This document shows positions 1-9,273 of a DNA stretch of 64,000 bases, piece after piece. The notes beneath the pieces are model-generated. The model was not told where the DNA came from. It was given only the letters and a program-made list of their open reading frames with translations, and ran no database searches. Position 1 is the first letter of the stretch. Every line of letters starts with the position of its first letter. Both the position numbers and the translations under genes were made by a program. The stretch is from Tetrapisispora phaffii CBS 4417 (Eukaryota > Ascomycota > Saccharomycetes > Saccharomycetales > Saccharomycetaceae), in NCBI RefSeq assembly GCF_000236905.1, contig NC_016520.1, positions 186,001 through 250,000 of the forward strand, in the 5' to 3' direction.

Positions 1-183
1 AATGGGAGCTGTTGGACGTGGGATATTTCGAACTTAACAGAGTTTCGCAAATACAAAGGTATAGCCAGCTCGTTGGAGGACAATGGGACGAGCCCCATCA
101 AGAGGTTTACCAACCTGCCTTTAGTCAACGAGGAGATGCAAGAGGTGTATGATGCTGTGGACCGCGCTCTACAGAAGCTCTGA
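1..183 (+). CDS. C-terminal end of an unrecognised protein (5' truncated)
   Basis: An open frame runs from the first base to a TGA at 181-183 and encodes about 60 C-terminal residues ending in VDRALQKL. The last 25 residues look like an amphipathic helix. The gene is convergent with PTH2, with a 114-bp gap. In S. cerevisiae the convergent neighbour of PTH2 is SHP1, but this tail does not look like a UBX-domain end, so I do not assign it. A second frame is open from base 3 to 152 and cannot be fully excluded. The 183-stop frame is preferred because it runs longer and ends in a plausible helix. Confidence 0.5.
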   Translation, partial: NGSCWTWDISNLTEFRKYKGIASSLEDNGTSPIKRFTNLPLVNEEMQEVYDAVDRALQKL

Positions 184-297
184 GGCCAGCTGAAGCAACG
201 TGTATATATTTAGATACTGGTACATAATTGTAGGCAATGCATTGTTACATATTTATTGTTACGCGAACAGCTATAAATGTTATTTGACGTTGGGAGA

Positions 298-930
298 TCA
301 GTACAGCTTCAAGTCGCCGGTGATGAGGTCCAGCACCTGTTTTGGAGCAGGACCTAGACCTAAGACTGTGGCACTGCCGGCCTCGATCTGTGTTCTGCCT
401 GCATCGTGGATGACGCAGGCATTGACGCCCAGGGAGATGGCCTTTGCGAACAGTTCGTCCATGAGCTCCTTGTCTGGACACTTGAGGGTGATCTTTGCCT
501 GTCCATTACGCAGCCAACGGTCTGTCATGACTGGGTTGTATGATATTTTCTCTGAATTTACGGCGATGTTCCTGAAGCATTGGAGGGCGGCGTGGCAGCA
601 CTGGGCGGCGATCTTGCCCTTGGTCATCTGGAGGTCCTGGCGAATGACCAACGCCAGCCTGACCTCGCCGGGCACGTCGTTGAGCTGCAGCGACTCGATC
701 TCGTAGTCCGACTCAGTTTCTGTTTCGAACTCGGACTCGCTGGAGGACTGGGCCAGAACAGGTGCCTTAGGCACCTGTTCTGTGGTATTCGCAGGCGTCC
801 TGGCGGGTGGCCTGGCGGGTGGCCTGGCGTGGGAGCGTGTGTTGCCCTTCGAGAGCATAGAGCCGATGAGGACGCCGGTGGCCAGCGACACTGCGGCGGT
901 GGACAAGACAAGCAGACTTTGTTTCGACAT
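298..930 (-). CDS. PTH2: Peptidyl-tRNA hydrolase 2
   Basis: A 210-residue protein, close to the roughly 208 of S. cerevisiae Pth2. Pth2 releases stalled peptidyl-tRNA by cleaving the ester bond and sits on the mitochondrial outer membrane. Residues 5-25 form a hydrophobic membrane anchor. Residues 30-85 are a low-complexity linker with a tandem PPAR repeat followed by an acidic Ser/Glu stretch. Residues about 90-210 form the catalytic PTH2 domain, with KGKIAAQCCHA and RTQIEAGSATVLGLGP. The frame is open further upstream, but the ATG at 930 puts the anchor at the N-terminus as in the family. It is divergent from the PP2C gene and GC-rich compared with it. A 25-bp perfect palindrome lies inside the linker-coding part. 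Confidence 0.9.
   Translation of the reverse strand: MSKQSLLVLSTAAVSLATGVLIGSMLSKGNTRSHARPPARPPARTPANTTEQVPKAPVLAQSSSESEFETETESDYEIESLQLNDVPGEVRLALVIRQDLQMTKGKIAAQCCHAALQCFRNIAVNSEKISYNPVMTDRWLRNGQAKITLKCPDKELMDELFAKAISLGVNACVIHDAGRTQIEAGSATVLGLGPAPKQVLDLITGDLKLY
756..780. repeat. 25-bp perfect palindrome inside PTH2
   Basis: Arms GAACAGGTGCCT and AGGCACCTGTTC flank a single T. It lies within the PTH2 linker-coding region and could extrude as a cruciform or form an mRNA hairpin. Confidence 0.85.
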
Positions 931-1103
931 GGAAGGGGGGGGCGTTGCGTGCGATGGAGGAGATTCACAGGTCACGGTGACCCCCCAACCGAGACGCCCA
1001 GATATACAGACAGCCATGACCACCTCCATCTTTTCAGCACCTGGGGGTGGCCAGGTGGGGCGCGCCTCCACCCGCTGCAACCGACAGAAACACATCCGGA
1101 ACA

Positions 1104-1150
1104 TTACCCGGCTGTCTTGTATGTTACCCGCACTAGCACCCTGTTACCCG
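1104..1150. promoter_or_regulatory. Three Reb1-type sites spaced 20 bp apart
   Basis: TTACCCG, the core bound by the general regulatory factor Reb1, occurs at 1104-1110, 1124-1130 and 1144-1150, exactly 20 bp apart. A weaker TCACCCG follows near 1199. The cluster lies in the 558-bp divergent promoter between PTH2 (start 930) and the PP2C gene (start 1489). It probably keeps this promoter nucleosome-free for both genes. The rest of 931-1488 is GC-rich on the PTH2 side and AT-rich with a short TA run near the PP2C start. Confidence 0.75.
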
Positions 1151-1488
1151 CCCGTATCTGTGCCATCACTCCCGACGGGCTCGCGGGCTGCCGCCCTGTC
1201 ACCCGCACCGCTGCTCTGCACATTATCAGATTGACCACCGTCTTTCATATCTGGAGGCAAAATGGCAATGAAATATTATCACCACTCTCTCCCATGGCAC
1301 ACCGGTTGGAAAATATGCATTGCAGTCTTGGACGGTGGGAAGGTGGGGAAACCCTCTCTGTTAGATCTCGGTCTACCGCATGGGCCTATATGGTTACACA
1401 CACATGTATATATATATATGAGCGTGCTTGCTTGTGAATGGCCACTTAATTGACCTCTCAGAAGAGCACAGATCTGCTTTCTCTTAAA

Positions 1489-2916
1489 ATGGGTCAAATA
1501 CTTTCGAATCCAGTCACTGAGAAAAATGAAGCCCAGAACGGTGATGTTTTAACGTCGTATGGGTTCTCAGATATGCAAGGTTGGAGAATGTCTATGGAAG
1601 ATTCTCACATTGCAGACTTGAATATCCTTTCGAAGCTGGGCCAAAGCCCAGCTTCTAAGGATCATATTGCATTCTACTCTATCTTCGATGGTCATGGCGG
1701 TTCCAATGTATCAAAGTTTTGTGGTGAAAAAGTTGTGAGTATCCTACTGGGATTGCCTTCTTTTACTGAAAATATCAATAACGACTCAAGGAAAAGTTTT
1801 AGTGACATTCTAGTCGAACTGTATTTGAACGCGGATATCGAATTGTTGAAAGATCCTGTATTGAAAAATGACCATTCCGGTTGCACAGCTACGTCGATTC
1901 TAGTTTCAGATTTGCAAAAAAAAATCTATTGTGCAAATTCAGGTGATTCCAGGACTGTCTTGTCAACTGATGCCGCCGCTAAAGCCTTATCATACGATCA
2001 TAAACCAACTCTAGCTTCCGAAAGATCAAGAATTGTCGCTGCAAAAGGTTTTGTCGAAATGGACAGAGTCAATGGTAATTTGGCGTTATCGAGAGCTTTA
2101 GGTGATTTTGAATTCAAATCAAATGATGAATTGTCTGCACACGAACAAATCGTTACTTGTGTCCCGGATATCGCAGAACATAATATCGATTATGACAATG
2201 ATGAATTTGTCATCTTAGCTTGTGATGGTATCTGGGATTGTTTAACCTCCCAAGAATGTGTTGATTTGGTACATTGGGGTATTAAAAATACAAAATTAAA
2301 CTTACAAGAAATTTCTTCAAAAATAATTGATGTCTGTTGCGCTCCAACTACAGAGGGTACTGGTATTGGTTGTGATAACATGAGTATCACTATCGTGGCT
2401 TTGTTAAAGGATGGCGAATCCACCGAGCAATGGTTCGATAGAATAAGGAGCAAGAACCACGCCAGCCATCTCTCCTTCGGCGAAAGAAAAAGAGCTATCT
2501 TCACCTATTTCCAATTCCCACCATTCGATCCAAAGGTTGATATCAATGAGGATCCTGCTTTTGACGTCACTTTGAAGAAACCAACTGAGTCATTAGACGA
2601 CCATGGCGCAGGTGACAATAAGGTTGCTCCAAACGGCAGACCACGTTTAGGCGGTCCAAACGGTCCGGTTGATTTATTCTCTTTGGAAGCTTTATTAGGC
2701 GCTAGTGGTATTCAGCTATCTCCAGTTAGCGGTGGCGAGGATGGTGATGCCAATTCCCAATTCGCTCAAGGTACTGCTTTATCTGAAATGTTGGCTTCTT
2801 TGACTAATGCCGCCTCTGCACAGGCTGCTGCCTCTGCTAATACGCATTGTGAAGGTGAAGATGAAGATGTAGAGCTTAAAGACAGCGACGATAAGAAATT
2901 TGAAGAAATTAACTAA
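1489..2916 (+). CDS. PTC3: Type 2C protein phosphatase (Ptc2/Ptc3 family)
   Basis: A 475-residue Mg/Mn-dependent serine/threonine phosphatase. In S. cerevisiae the Ptc2/Ptc3 pair dephosphorylates Hog1, Cdc28 and Rad53. The start is the ATG giving MGQILSNP, a family-conserved N-terminus; the frame is open a little upstream but without an ATG. The PP2C domain spans about residues 22-310, with RMSMED (33-38), DGHGG (67-71), ANSGDSR and LACDGIWD. A low-complexity tail follows, acidic at the very end. Flanked by PTH2 and YBL055C as on S. cerevisiae chromosome II, which favours the PTC3 name. PTC2 and PTC3 are duplicates and cannot be separated with certainty here. Confidence 0.93.
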   Translation: MGQILSNPVTEKNEAQNGDVLTSYGFSDMQGWRMSMEDSHIADLNILSKLGQSPASKDHIAFYSIFDGHGGSNVSKFCGEKVVSILLGLPSFTENINNDSRKSFSDILVELYLNADIELLKDPVLKNDHSGCTATSILVSDLQKKIYCANSGDSRTVLSTDAAAKALSYDHKPTLASERSRIVAAKGFVEMDRVNGNLALSRALGDFEFKSNDELSAHEQIVTCVPDIAEHNIDYDNDEFVILACDGIWDCLTSQECVDLVHWGIKNTKLNLQEISSKIIDVCCAPTTEGTGIGCDNMSITIVALLKDGESTEQWFDRIRSKNHASHLSFGERKRAIFTYFQFPPFDPKVDINEDPAFDVTLKKPTESLDDHGAGDNKVAPNGRPRLGGPNGPVDLFSLEALLGASGIQLSPVSGGEDGDANSQFAQGTALSEMLASLTNAASAQAAASANTHCEGEDEDVELKDSDDKKFEEIN

Positions 2917-3116
2917 TGATTTAAAAAGCAAGCAAACAAGTTGGTGAACAATTATTTGACATTTTTCATAAGAAATTAGCTTTAGTCAAAAAACAAATAT
3001 TACATACACAAATGAATACAAATAAAAAACCCAATAATTTTAAGCTATTACTGCCATTAGCAACCATAGTATCAATTAATTTTTAATACTTTAATATCGA
3101 TTACATACATATCTCC

Positions 3117-3135
3117 ATATATATATATATATATA
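3117..3135. repeat. AT dinucleotide repeat
   Basis: About nine uninterrupted AT units in the 256-bp convergent gap between the PP2C gene and YBL055C. Nothing else is seen in that gap. Confidence 0.85.
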
Positions 3136-3172
3136 ACTTATTACATGTACATTAACTAAGAATTTATTGTTT

Positions 3173-4375
3173 TCAATGACCGTAAACATTACATGAAGTT
3201 TCCCATACGATTTTATTAAACTCATCGAGAGTCAAATTTTTAACATTCGAGATCACAATTGCAACTTCCTCCATAGTGCAAGGTTCGTTTCTTCCTTTGA
3301 CCATTGTAACTTTTAATTCATCCTCATTAAGTTTTGGAACTTTCTCTTTCTTTACTGATTTAAAAGGTGATACATAAATAGCTGATGTTACTTTATCAGG
3401 AGCCTGTAAATACCTATAAGATGCATGCGTAGGGCGTATTGAACACCAGGGTGCGTCGGTTTCGATCAATAGTCTCTCTATTGGTACAAGTTCTGCACAT
3501 TTGATGTTCTCTTCATCACGTAGGGAGGCGCCGTTCATCCCAATGAATGCATTCGATGACAATTGCAAGATTCTGTCCATATCGGATAGTGAGCCTGTGA
3601 AAGAATGCACGACGAATTTCCTAGTGGCATCGAATTTATAATGAATATCGTTATTTGTTTTAACTAATCCCTTAATGTTGAAGTAATCCGCTGTATCAAT
3701 GAAACCATCTATAAATTTCGATAGAATCTGGATAAAATCATCACAACAATTCCTCATATGCAAGAACAGTGGTTTCTGAGCCAGCCCAGGAAGACAACTC
3801 AATTTCAATTGCTCTTCGAAAAAGAGCTTCTGCATATCCTTAGACGAGTAATACAGTCTATCATAGTCCATCCCGATCTCACCCACTGCCCTGAAATTCG
3901 TATCCTTCAATACCTCGGCGTACAAATTATACAACTCAGCCAACCTTGCCTTCGCTATAGAATGCAACTCGCTGTCAGCCATGATGACGCCTTCATAAAG
4001 CGACTCATTATGCGCCTCATCATGGGTTGGGTTATCCATTGTTGAGTAAGCGTCTTGTCCGAACTCATTGACAGAACATGGATGCACACCGACGGTGTAG
4101 TACAAGTTCATGGCGACCTCTGGATTTCGATACTTGTTTATCAATGCGATTGCATCCTTGGACTCCGAAACAGACGAGCCAGTTATCAATGCTGCCCCGA
4201 CACCTCTCGCCTGAGCTCTCTCTAGCACACACGCCAGATCCGACTCATGTTTCGCCGAGCCGTTGTAGATGCCTTTATACATCTGGTCAGTGATGTTAAA
4301 ACCAATATCGTAATATAGAGGACGAGTCATCTTAGGGATAGCAATAGCCTTGGCGAACCGTTGTATGCAAAACAT
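3173..4375 (-). CDS. TatD-family metal-dependent deoxyribonuclease (YBL055C orthologue)
   Basis: A 400-residue protein matching S. cerevisiae YBL055C over its whole length. That protein is a TatD-type 3'-5' exonuclease/endonuclease linked to apoptotic DNA breakdown. It opens with YYDIGFNITD (residues 21-30), the eukaryotic form of the first metal-binding strand. Metal-ligand candidates follow: GEIGMD (E166), HMRN (H206), HSFTG (H257) and TDAPW (D307). ATG 4375 gives a short basic leader; Met16 (MTRPLYYD) is an alternative start. The 5' third is markedly GC-richer than the 3' part, continuing the GC island of the promoter. Two PAC boxes lie 100 and 340 bp upstream. Confidence 0.88.
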   Translation of the reverse strand: MFCIQRFAKAIAIPKMTRPLYYDIGFNITDQMYKGIYNGSAKHESDLACVLERAQARGVGAALITGSSVSESKDAIALINKYRNPEVAMNLYYTVGVHPCSVNEFGQDAYSTMDNPTHDEAHNESLYEGVIMADSELHSIAKARLAELYNLYAEVLKDTNFRAVGEIGMDYDRLYYSSKDMQKLFFEEQLKLSCLPGLAQKPLFLHMRNCCDDFIQILSKFIDGFIDTADYFNIKGLVKTNNDIHYKFDATRKFVVHSFTGSLSDMDRILQLSSNAFIGMNGASLRDEENIKCAELVPIERLLIETDAPWCSIRPTHASYRYLQAPDKVTSAIYVSPFKSVKKEKVPKLNEDELKVTMVKGRNEPCTMEEVAIVISNVKNLTLDEFNKIVWETSCNVYGH

Positions 4376-5602
4376 TCTATACGATCACGTATCTGTTCAA
4401 CGAATGCACTATATACATCTACATACACACATATATATGGGGTCATTACTAGAGATTTCACTGCCCCGGATAGGGCGATGAGCCGTTACAACACACGCTC
4501 TGCAGTGACAATAACATAACGTCTTACCTCGGAATGAAGAGAACTTGGAAACGAATGCAGATAGAACATTTCCCGACCGTTCCACACGAGCGACATCGTA
4601 AAGGTGCCTTAGCACCATTGAGAGTTCCACACCTAAACGATCCATAAGTGGTTGTAATATGCATGCGCTGGAAATGGAGCTGACCGAATGACCGACCTTA
4701 TAGAAATTCAAAAGCGATGAGCTGTTATTATCTCTTTCAACAAACCCACACAAGAGAGAAGTGACCAATTATGCCTTGCTTCCTAACCGCGCAAGAACGA
4801 CTACCGGATTCGACGACCTGAAACGACTCTTGGTGTCAGATGCTACCATCTTACGTTGCATCTTGGGATAGAAGGTGTCTCCTTCCTTCGTAATTGCAAC
4901 TGTTGGCAGCGAAAGGAGACGACGTTGGGCATAATGGTGGATGGCGGTCGTAGCGTAACGAGGACCATGCGCTGTTTTTTGTCGCCGCGGAATCCCGACG
5001 ACGACGACGGCATGAAGAGGCAGCCTGCGGTGCCACATTGTCCCTCGGCGCTGTTTCTGAGCAGCCGTCCGTCTGCTGGAACGGACCTGGCGGGCGATTT
5101 CCAGCGTGGCCGAGCGTGGCCAGCAGCCGACGCCCCCCAGCAGCAGCCTGCCAGCCCAGGTGCGCCAGGCTGGTGGGCTAGGCTGCCCGTTGGACTCGCG
5201 CGCAAGAGACACTGGTCATCGCAGGCCAGGTGGGGATCCGCCTGGCGTGTATCGCGCGCATTTCCTCACAATGGTCCATGCTCAAAGGCGATGATCATCC
5301 GCATTGTGGCCAGAATCACCGCGCTGACGACCTGTCCCGCGTGAGGAAAGCGATGAGTTGCAAACACTGGAGCCGCAGCCAGATAGAAATCGTCGATGAG
5401 CCTGTTTTTGTATTCTTATATATACAACAGTCTGTGGCCATTACATATATAAAAACCACCTACACCGTCTATACGGACCGCCACATCGCCGACAAGCATA
5501 ACTTTAAACTGGTTTGCACAGCTGCTATACATTTCAGTCGAGTTACTTTGTGTCACGTCACTTCCGTTACAGACAACAACTATACACACAGTGCACCTCG
5601 TC
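4376..5602. promoter_or_regulatory. 1.2-kb divergent promoter with three PAC boxes and a GC-rich core
   Basis: Separates YBL055C from the DOT6/TOD6 gene. GCGATGAG (PAC box) occurs at 4475-4482, 4714-4721 and 5350-5357, all on the + strand, the last 246 bp before the DOT6/TOD6 ATG. About 4950-5350 is strongly GC-rich with several overlapping open frames, none resembling a protein. No tRNA B box or snoRNA boxes were convincing. Confidence 0.65.
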
Positions 5603-7519
5603 ATGGGTCTACCAAAAGCAACCACCGTCTCCAACATGAGCCATCACGGTTCGTTGTCGCTGATGAGTAACCATCCGCATCCTACCGTGCACGCAATGCA
5701 CCAAGGTGCCGTCCTGGGCCCAGCTCAGCAGGCAAGTGCTGACACTGCAAGTTCCAAAAAGAAACCCAAGCCCAGAAAAGAAGCTGCTGAAGAGGCAGAA
5801 AATGCAGACAGCAAAAACCCTTCCTCGTGGGACCCTCAAGATGACATCTTGTTGCGACACTTAAAAGAGGTCAAGAAGATGGGTTGGAAGGACATTTCGC
5901 AGTACTTCCAGAACAGAACCCCAAACGCCTGCCAGTTTAGGTGGAGGAGATTGAAATCCGGAAACCTGAAGTCAAATAAGACCGCCATTTTGAATATCAA
6001 CGAGTACAACATAGATATCTCAAGTATCCCTGTCAGCCAGACAGAGAAGAGCAGTGCTAAGGAAACAAAAGAAAAACTAACCTGTAAACCTGCTCAACAG
6101 GCTAGAACCACCAAGTCACCAAAGAATATGCAACCAGGAACACATTTCGATAACGTTTCTCCAGCCATAGAGATTTCCCCTAGTAGTAACAATGTAACAG
6201 AGAACCATGGCATTTCTCCAATGTATCACAATACTCTACCACAACAACAGAATCATTTCACCCACACTAACACAACAGCACAAAATTTAAATTTCGATAA
6301 TATAAATGGCACAGCTACTAAATTTGCCAAACCTAGGTCTATGTCCCACACAGCAACAAGGCCAAGTAATTTTGCTCAACAACACGCTTATTCAACTACA
6401 ACAGTTAATGGCCATCATGCATATCAATCAAACACTACAGCAGCTTCAACTGAACTGTCACCAGATGAAGAAAAAGTAGGATTTGTTCCGAAAGTTTTTG
6501 TAAGATCAAGACGTAGCTCCTTTGCCCATCCAACTAACAATCTAATAGGCCAAAACATGCTGTCACCACCAACTATTTTGAATAACACCTCAGTTACTCT
6601 TTCAACGGTGATGAACTTGGCATTAAACGGCTCCAAATCCAGAAAAAACTCCTTTTCCACCAGATCAAGAAGATCTTCTTTCAATATCTCGAGCACGACT
6701 ACATCTAGAAGACCATCCCTGGTCATGGCTCCAAATTCAGCAACAGTTGCATTTGGTCCATCTGGGGTTGTTTCGCCAAACAGCAATACGGTTCTTTCTA
6801 CACCTACCAGTAGGAGAACTTCGATCGCAGTTCCATATCATCGTCAACCAAGCAGTGGGGCCCTTGGTTCAGTAAATGGAAATTTCATGGACTTACCACA
6901 ACACTTAAAAAGGTCACAGAATTCATCTCAACCGAGTCCTCCAGCCTTGTCAATCAGAGGCTCTTTTTCATCGAATACCCCAGATTGGAACGCTGAAAAC
7001 GATAAATTGTTGATTGAAGCCGTCTCAAAACATTTATCATTTTCAGATATTTCTAATTTATTACCAAATAAGAGTATACAAGAAATTAAATGGAGAATGA
7101 ACGTCCTATCGAGCGAGAATACTCCTTCAAGTAGCGCAGGCAGCCCATATAATCCATCAGACTCCCCAAAGAAATCATTGGAACAAACAGATGATTCTAG
7201 CACTACACCTATAGACCACAATACATTTGGAGAAGATGATGATGAAGGTGAAAGTGCTATTAATGACAGTGATTCTCCAGATTATCATATGTTACAAAGA
7301 GAAACATCTGCTTCTTCCAAAGAAGTATCCCCAAATTCTGTATATTCTAGCTCCTCAGTCAATGCCAACAAACTATCAGGTAGTATAAATGACGTAAGAT
7401 CTGTCTCTATTAATGCATCATCGATAAGCTCATTGCCACCAAATTCTGTGAATTCACAGATTCCATCTAATATTAAACAATTACCGAATATCAACAATAT
7501 AGTACAGGATATGGTGTGA
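5603..7519 (+). CDS. TOD6: PAC-binding SANT/Myb repressor (Dot6/Tod6 family)
   Basis: A 638-residue nuclear protein. Dot6 and Tod6 bind the PAC box of ribosome-biogenesis genes and recruit the Rpd3L deacetylase; TORC1-Sch9 and PKA phosphorylation relieves repression. A SANT domain at about 75-120 (SSWDPQDDILLRHLKEVKKM, then WKDISQYF and CQFRWRRLK) is nearly identical to the yeast paralogues. A second SANT-like segment starts near residue 458 (DWNAENDKLLIEAV). Between them lie basophilic kinase sites: RSRRSSF (about 302), SRKNSF, RSRRSSF, SRRPSL (346-375) and SRRTSI (about 403). The first in-frame ATG is 5603. Synteny (YBL055C, PIN4) favours the TOD6 name; length is nearer Dot6. Confidence 0.9.
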   Translation: MGLPKATTVSNMSHHGSLSLMSNHPHPTVHAMHQGAVLGPAQQASADTASSKKKPKPRKEAAEEAENADSKNPSSWDPQDDILLRHLKEVKKMGWKDISQYFQNRTPNACQFRWRRLKSGNLKSNKTAILNINEYNIDISSIPVSQTEKSSAKETKEKLTCKPAQQARTTKSPKNMQPGTHFDNVSPAIEISPSSNNVTENHGISPMYHNTLPQQQNHFTHTNTTAQNLNFDNINGTATKFAKPRSMSHTATRPSNFAQQHAYSTTTVNGHHAYQSNTTAASTELSPDEEKVGFVPKVFVRSRRSSFAHPTNNLIGQNMLSPPTILNNTSVTLSTVMNLALNGSKSRKNSFSTRSRRSSFNISSTTTSRRPSLVMAPNSATVAFGPSGVVSPNSNTVLSTPTSRRTSIAVPYHRQPSSGALGSVNGNFMDLPQHLKRSQNSSQPSPPALSIRGSFSSNTPDWNAENDKLLIEAVSKHLSFSDISNLLPNKSIQEIKWRMNVLSSENTPSSSAGSPYNPSDSPKKSLEQTDDSSTTPIDHNTFGEDDDEGESAINDSDSPDYHMLQRETSASSKEVSPNSVYSSSSVNANKLSGSINDVRSVSINASSISSLPPNSVNSQIPSNIKQLPNINNIVQDMV

Positions 7520-7959
7520 TAGTGAATATCCAGAAGTAAACTCATATCCGTCTAACGGTATAGGTTTTTCAATTAAATGTACCATCTGTAAATATAATAC
7601 TTAGAATCCACCAGCTAGTAGAGAATTTTTTTTAAGCATTTCTACAAAATATGATGCATATACAAGATATAATAAAATAACAAACACTGCTTTATATATT
7701 GATAAAAAATAAACCAAATAGCATTATTGTATAAATAGTAAAGGTAGCATTAAAGTAATTCATTAACTCATTTCCACATGAATAAGATACGTAAGTTTCT
7801 ACAATTATTTTTGTAGCTTAATAACCTTTAAAATACTGTTATGTATGGTAAAAGCTAATTATTATAGAAACTAGTGTCTGTGTAATACATGAAATCATAA
7901 AATATCGTAAGTCATTAAGTAAAAAAAAGAATATATTGATTCTTCGATAAAAACTTTTA
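7520..7959. other. AT-rich convergent intergenic region
   Basis: The 440 bp between the 3' ends of DOT6/TOD6 and PIN4. A/T-rich with poly-A/T tracts typical of yeast 3' ends; nothing else seen. Confidence 0.7.
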
Positions 7960-9273
7960 TCACCAAATCTTTTTGGTGATAGCAGCATTTGACAAGCTGG
8001 TGAAACTATTTTTCTTGGAAGTTAGGTCTAGTCCACTCAAAGATTTGTCGAGACTAACTTTAAGCTGATCGCTGAATGTACTAATGGATGGACAGTGGTT
8101 ATTTCCCACCATATTCGAATCGCTGTTTATTGAAAGTCTTCTAAAATCGTATTGATTATCAATCTGCAAGGAATTTGAAATGTTTTCATTTCCTGTCATC
8201 GACCGATAGTTACTCCATGGTGGGGCATTTGTATTTGATTGGGACACGTTTAGGTTTCTTAATAGTGGGTTATTTTTATTTTGACTAGGTAAATAACTTG
8301 GACCATTGAGTAATCTTGGCGAATCCAAAGTTGCCATGTATAGTGATTGATCAGGAGAATAACTTTGGTCATTACTTTGTATGGATGTTGGAGATGTGTT
8401 GTATTGTTCCTTAGTTATGCCATTTGTATGTGTAGAAGCCAGAAATTGACCGAATGACGAAAGCTGTTTTTGTGCGGGAGGAACATTGTTAGGAACGTAA
8501 CTATGTTGTTTTCTTATGACAATGAAAGAATTATCGATAATTTCTACAAGTCCTAAAAATATTCTCAAAGAGGTTAGAATATTTCTGTGATTGGGAGACA
8601 ACGAAATAGGGTATGCTAATTCGTCGTAATTGTCGTTTTCCCTGAATATCAATAATTGCGCAAATAACTCTAACGACTCTGAGTCATTAAAATCGACTGA
8701 GGTGGGAATTTGCATATTTGGATTGACTATACATGATGGTGAGCAAAAAGCTGGGGCATAATACCTTTCCTGCACAGGGGTTGAGATCGCGGCCGTTGTA
8801 TAATTGTTGTTCTTGTAATATATTTGGGTATAGTGATCGTTCTCGAATGACGGTTGTTGATGATGCTTATTGAAATTTTGTTTTCTCAATTTCTCCTCCT
8901 TCTCGACTCTCTCCTTTTCTGATTGCGGTAGCATTTTCTTCATCTCTACTCTCAATTTCCTGCCACCGATTTCTTGTGAATTCAACTCTTTTACAATTCT
9001 TTTTGTCTCCTCTACAGTGTTGAAGTTGGCAAACGCCAAGCCTCTGAAGATTCCGTTATCGAAATGATAATTGAACGCATAAGGCAATGGTAATTGCAGA
9101 GAATTGATGAACTCCAACAGTTCTTCCTTCTTAATGGTGAATGGTATGTTTTTAATCACGATTGCATTTTTGATAATTTCCTGTTCGTTTGATGCACAGG
9201 GGTCTAGACTATTGGCACAGACCTCTGATTCAGATTCTGTCATGTTTGCGAAGTCACCTTTTTTAGGAGGCAT
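7960..9273 (-). CDS. PIN4: RRM protein Pin4/Mdt1
   Basis: A 437-residue protein. S. cerevisiae Pin4 (Mdt1) is a checkpoint-linked RNA-binding protein that binds the Rad53 FHA domain and affects G2/M progress. The RRM lies at about 36-112: RNP2-like VIKNIPF, then the family-specific YAFNYHFDNGIFRGLAFANF (RNP1 within) and GGRKLRVE. A helical block follows mid-protein (NHRNILTSLRIFLGLVEI), then a Ser/Asn-rich tail with several S/T-P and SQ sites. Start taken at ATG 9273 (MPPKKGDF); the frame is open upstream without supporting similarity. It is shorter than the roughly 668-residue S. cerevisiae protein, chiefly in the low-complexity parts. It is the last chromosome II-like gene before a synteny break. 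Confidence 0.87.
   Translation of the reverse strand: MPPKKGDFANMTESESEVCANSLDPCASNEQEIIKNAIVIKNIPFTIKKEELLEFINSLQLPLPYAFNYHFDNGIFRGLAFANFNTVEETKRIVKELNSQEIGGRKLRVEMKKMLPQSEKERVEKEEKLRKQNFNKHHQQPSFENDHYTQIYYKNNNYTTAAISTPVQERYYAPAFCSPSCIVNPNMQIPTSVDFNDSESLELFAQLLIFRENDNYDELAYPISLSPNHRNILTSLRIFLGLVEIIDNSFIVIRKQHSYVPNNVPPAQKQLSSFGQFLASTHTNGITKEQYNTSPTSIQSNDQSYSPDQSLYMATLDSPRLLNGPSYLPSQNKNNPLLRNLNVSQSNTNAPPWSNYRSMTGNENISNSLQIDNQYDFRRLSINSDSNMVGNNHCPSISTFSDQLKVSLDKSLSGLDLTSKKNSFTSLSNAAITKKIW

Noticed and set aside
4769..5344. Several overlapping frames of 60-162 codons on both strands upstream of DOT6/TOD6
   Set aside because: Multiple frames are open together because the DNA is GC-rich with few stops; none resembles a protein.
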